DNA of 63,715 bases from Lachnospiraceae bacterium (GTDB taxonomy: Bacteria > Bacillota > Clostridia > Lachnospirales > Lachnospiraceae): the NCBI GenBank assembly GCA_029224965.1, contig JAQXVO010000025.1, positions 1 to 63,715 on the forward strand, written 5' to 3'. How positions within the stretch are numbered: the stretch's first letter is position 1; every line of letters starts with the position of its first letter. This document shows, in pieces, positions 62,435 to 63,715 of this stretch. The notes beneath the pieces are model-generated. The model made no database searches. It was not told the DNA's origin and was given only the letters and a program-made list of their open reading frames with translations. Made by a program: the position numbers and the translations under genes.

Positions 62435-63634
62435 ATGGCAATTCCGTTCAAACCCGTGAATCCAGGTGAACTTGCCGAAAGTGCAAAAGAGAAAATTCCA
62501 GAACTGGCAGAAAGCGCTAAGGAAAAGCTGCCCAATCTGGCAGAAAGTGCCAAAGAAAAGATCCCCAATCTCGCAGAGAGTGCCAGGGAAAAACTGCCCG
62601 AGCTGGCAGAAGATCTGAAAAGCCGTATTGCTTCCCTTCCCGAAGCGCCGGATCTTCCGGAAGCCTTAAGCAATGCCTTGGAGAAAATCCCCAGGCCGGC
62701 CGTTCCCAGCCTGCCGGGAGTCAATACAGAAAGCGAACCGGTCTATTCCCGCCTGGATGAAATTCCCAGCGGCAGAGCCAGTGATTCCATCACCGAGGGC
62801 TGCCTGGTTCTGGAGGGCGGCGCCTTCCGCGGGCTCTATACCCAGGGTGTCCTGGATGCTCTGATGGAAGCGGGCATCAACTTTCAAACCACCATCGGTA
62901 TCTCTGCCGGAGCTCTCTCCGGACTGGCCTATGTTTCCGGTCAGATCGGCTGGAGCGCCCGGATGAATCTCAAATACCGCCACGACTCCAACTATATCGG
63001 AACCGGCGCCATGAAGAAGGATCACGGCATCACCGGCTTCTCCTTCATTTTCCAGGAAGCAAAGACCGATGATCCTCTGGATGTCGACCGCTTCATGGAT
63101 AACCGCCGCCGTTTTCTCTGTGTGGCCACCAATATGAGAACCGGCCAGCCGGACTACTTTGAAAAAGGCAAATGCCGCCATATCCTGAAAGCAGTCCAGG
63201 CCAGTGCAACCGTGCCCTATGTTTCCCGGCCGGTTGTCATCGACCACACACCCTATCTGGATGGCGGCGTCGTTGTAAACATCCCCTATCACTGGGCCAA
63301 ACGGGAAGGCTTCAAGAAAATTGTCGTGGTTAAGACCAGAGATCATGCCTACCGGAAGGAAATCAAGGTTCACAACCGGCTCAACTATCTCTTCTATCAC
63401 AACTATCCCAACCTTCTGAAAGAGATGCGCTATTCGGAAGCCCGTTACGACTGTCTTCTGGATGAAATCGACACCGATGAGGCAGCCGGGGCCATCTTCG
63501 TCATGGCACCGGGAAAGCCGGTCGAGATCAGCCGTTTTGAGGGCGATTTGGAAAAGCTCGGCAATCTCTACTGGGAGGGATACAATGAAATGAAGGCCCG
63601 CCTGCCGGAGCTTGAGGCTTATCTCAGGAAATAA
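62435..63634 (+). CDS. Patatin-like phospholipase with N-terminal 11-residue repeats
   Basis: 399 residues. The patatin domain (about 120-330) has the oxyanion segment GGAFRGLY, the nucleophile GISAGAL and the catalytic Asp in YLDGGVV, as in the YjjU/RssA-type family of cytoplasmic lipid hydrolases. Before it are five 11-residue repeats of the type ELAESAKEKLP (residues about 12-64), predicted amphipathic helices like those of lipid-binding apolipoproteins or LEA proteins, and a Pro-rich linker. ATG 62435 is chosen because GGGAG lies nine bases upstream and the ATG three codons earlier overlaps it. Confidence 0.88.
   Translation: MAIPFKPVNPGELAESAKEKIPELAESAKEKLPNLAESAKEKIPNLAESAREKLPELAEDLKSRIASLPEAPDLPEALSNALEKIPRPAVPSLPGVNTESEPVYSRLDEIPSGRASDSITEGCLVLEGGAFRGLYTQGVLDALMEAGINFQTTIGISAGALSGLAYVSGQIGWSARMNLKYRHDSNYIGTGAMKKDHGITGFSFIFQEAKTDDPLDVDRFMDNRRRFLCVATNMRTGQPDYFEKGKCRHILKAVQASATVPYVSRPVVIDHTPYLDGGVVVNIPYHWAKREGFKKIVVVKTRDHAYRKEIKVHNRLNYLFYHNYPNLLKEMRYSEARYDCLLDEIDTDEAAGAIFVMAPGKPVEISRFEGDLEKLGNLYWEGYNEMKARLPELEAYLRK
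62468..62632. repeat. 33-bp in-frame repeats in the patatin gene
   Basis: Four clear and one degenerate copy of a 33-bp unit (for example GAACTGGCAGAAAGCGCTAA...), each coding for 11 residues. The units have diverged at synonymous positions, so the array is not very recent. Confidence 0.85.
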
Positions 63635-63646
63635 TGGAATAAGAAA

Positions 63647-63668
63647 AAGCCGCTTGAACAAGCGGCTT
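63647..63668 (-). terminator. Terminator of the partial tRNA gene
   Basis: On the minus strand AAGCCGCTTG-TT-CAAGCGGCTT is followed by TTTC. It is placed after the tRNA 3' end and is convergent with the patatin gene. Confidence 0.8.
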
Positions 63669-63677
63669 AATGAAAAG

Positions 63678-63715
63678 TGCGCGATCAGGGGTTCGAACCC
63701 TGGACACCCTGATTA
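63678..63715 (-). tRNA. Partial tRNA, 3' half (perhaps tRNA-Lys)
   Basis: Read on the minus strand the T arm CAGGG-TTCGAAC-CCCTG is followed by the acceptor strand ATCGCGC and discriminator A; CCA is not encoded. The anticodon lies outside the window. The bases TAATC before AGGGTGTC would fit a tRNA-Lys, but the identity is not certain. Confidence 0.75.

Overview
The window reads as chromosome of an anaerobic, butyrate-forming Clostridia member, most likely a Lachnospiraceae relative. This rests on a thl-hbd-bcd-etfB-etfA operon headed by a butyryl-CoA:acetate CoA-transferase-like gene, pyruvate phosphate dikinase, single-chain GlyRS, MecA, type III pantothenate kinase with an ECF S component, and AGGAGG-type ribosome binding sites. 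Base composition looks balanced. No prophage, transposase, CRISPR array or broken gene was seen. Most genes lie on the minus strand.

Layout. 19-18911: housekeeping (apt, a HAD phosphatase with an unusual N-terminus, ppdK, a MATE exporter, a DUF975 membrane protein with an Asn/Gly repeat tail, pepV, an RlmI-type methyltransferase, glyQS, recO, era, an M16C peptidase, MscS). 19011-26678: amino-acid synthesis (DUF1015 protein, serA, serC, ilvB, ilvD). 26988-29636: a small ORF, two unknown proteins, mecA and tRNA-Leu. 29800-33583: a nucleosidase/radical-SAM (spore photoproduct lyase type) fusion, mntP and an SDR. 33584-33918: an intergenic cluster of DnaA-box-like sites. 33919-38781: a compact Tad/type IVc-pilus-like locus with tiny leaderless pilin-like proteins. 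39048-42795: ppiB, a NimA-like flavoprotein, mrp, coaX and a pantothenate-type S component. 43201-50100: the butyrate operon with a sigma-A-like promoter between two near-perfect Rex operators, which would couple butyrate formation to NADH/NAD+. 50337-57770: small alarmone synthetase, coiled-coil SleB hydrolase, ilvN, a second ilvB, DHFR, thymidylate synthase, rlmH. 58133-63715: an ion transporter, a cytidylate-kinase-like protein, a GH13 glucosidase, a patatin with 11-residue helical repeats, and the 3' part of a tRNA.

Worth most attention: (1) the word AAATATAGACC occurs nine times on both strands, in coding and non-coding DNA and in different reading frames, far above chance; (2) the minimal Tad-like locus with several small proteins sharing an ExYG start; (3) the nucleosidase-SPL fusion, which may dispose of the radical SAM by-product; (4) the paired Rex operators; (5) a HAD phosphatase carrying a consensus sliding-clamp-binding motif; (6) the DnaA-box cluster. 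All functional statements come from reading the sequence; no database search was run.
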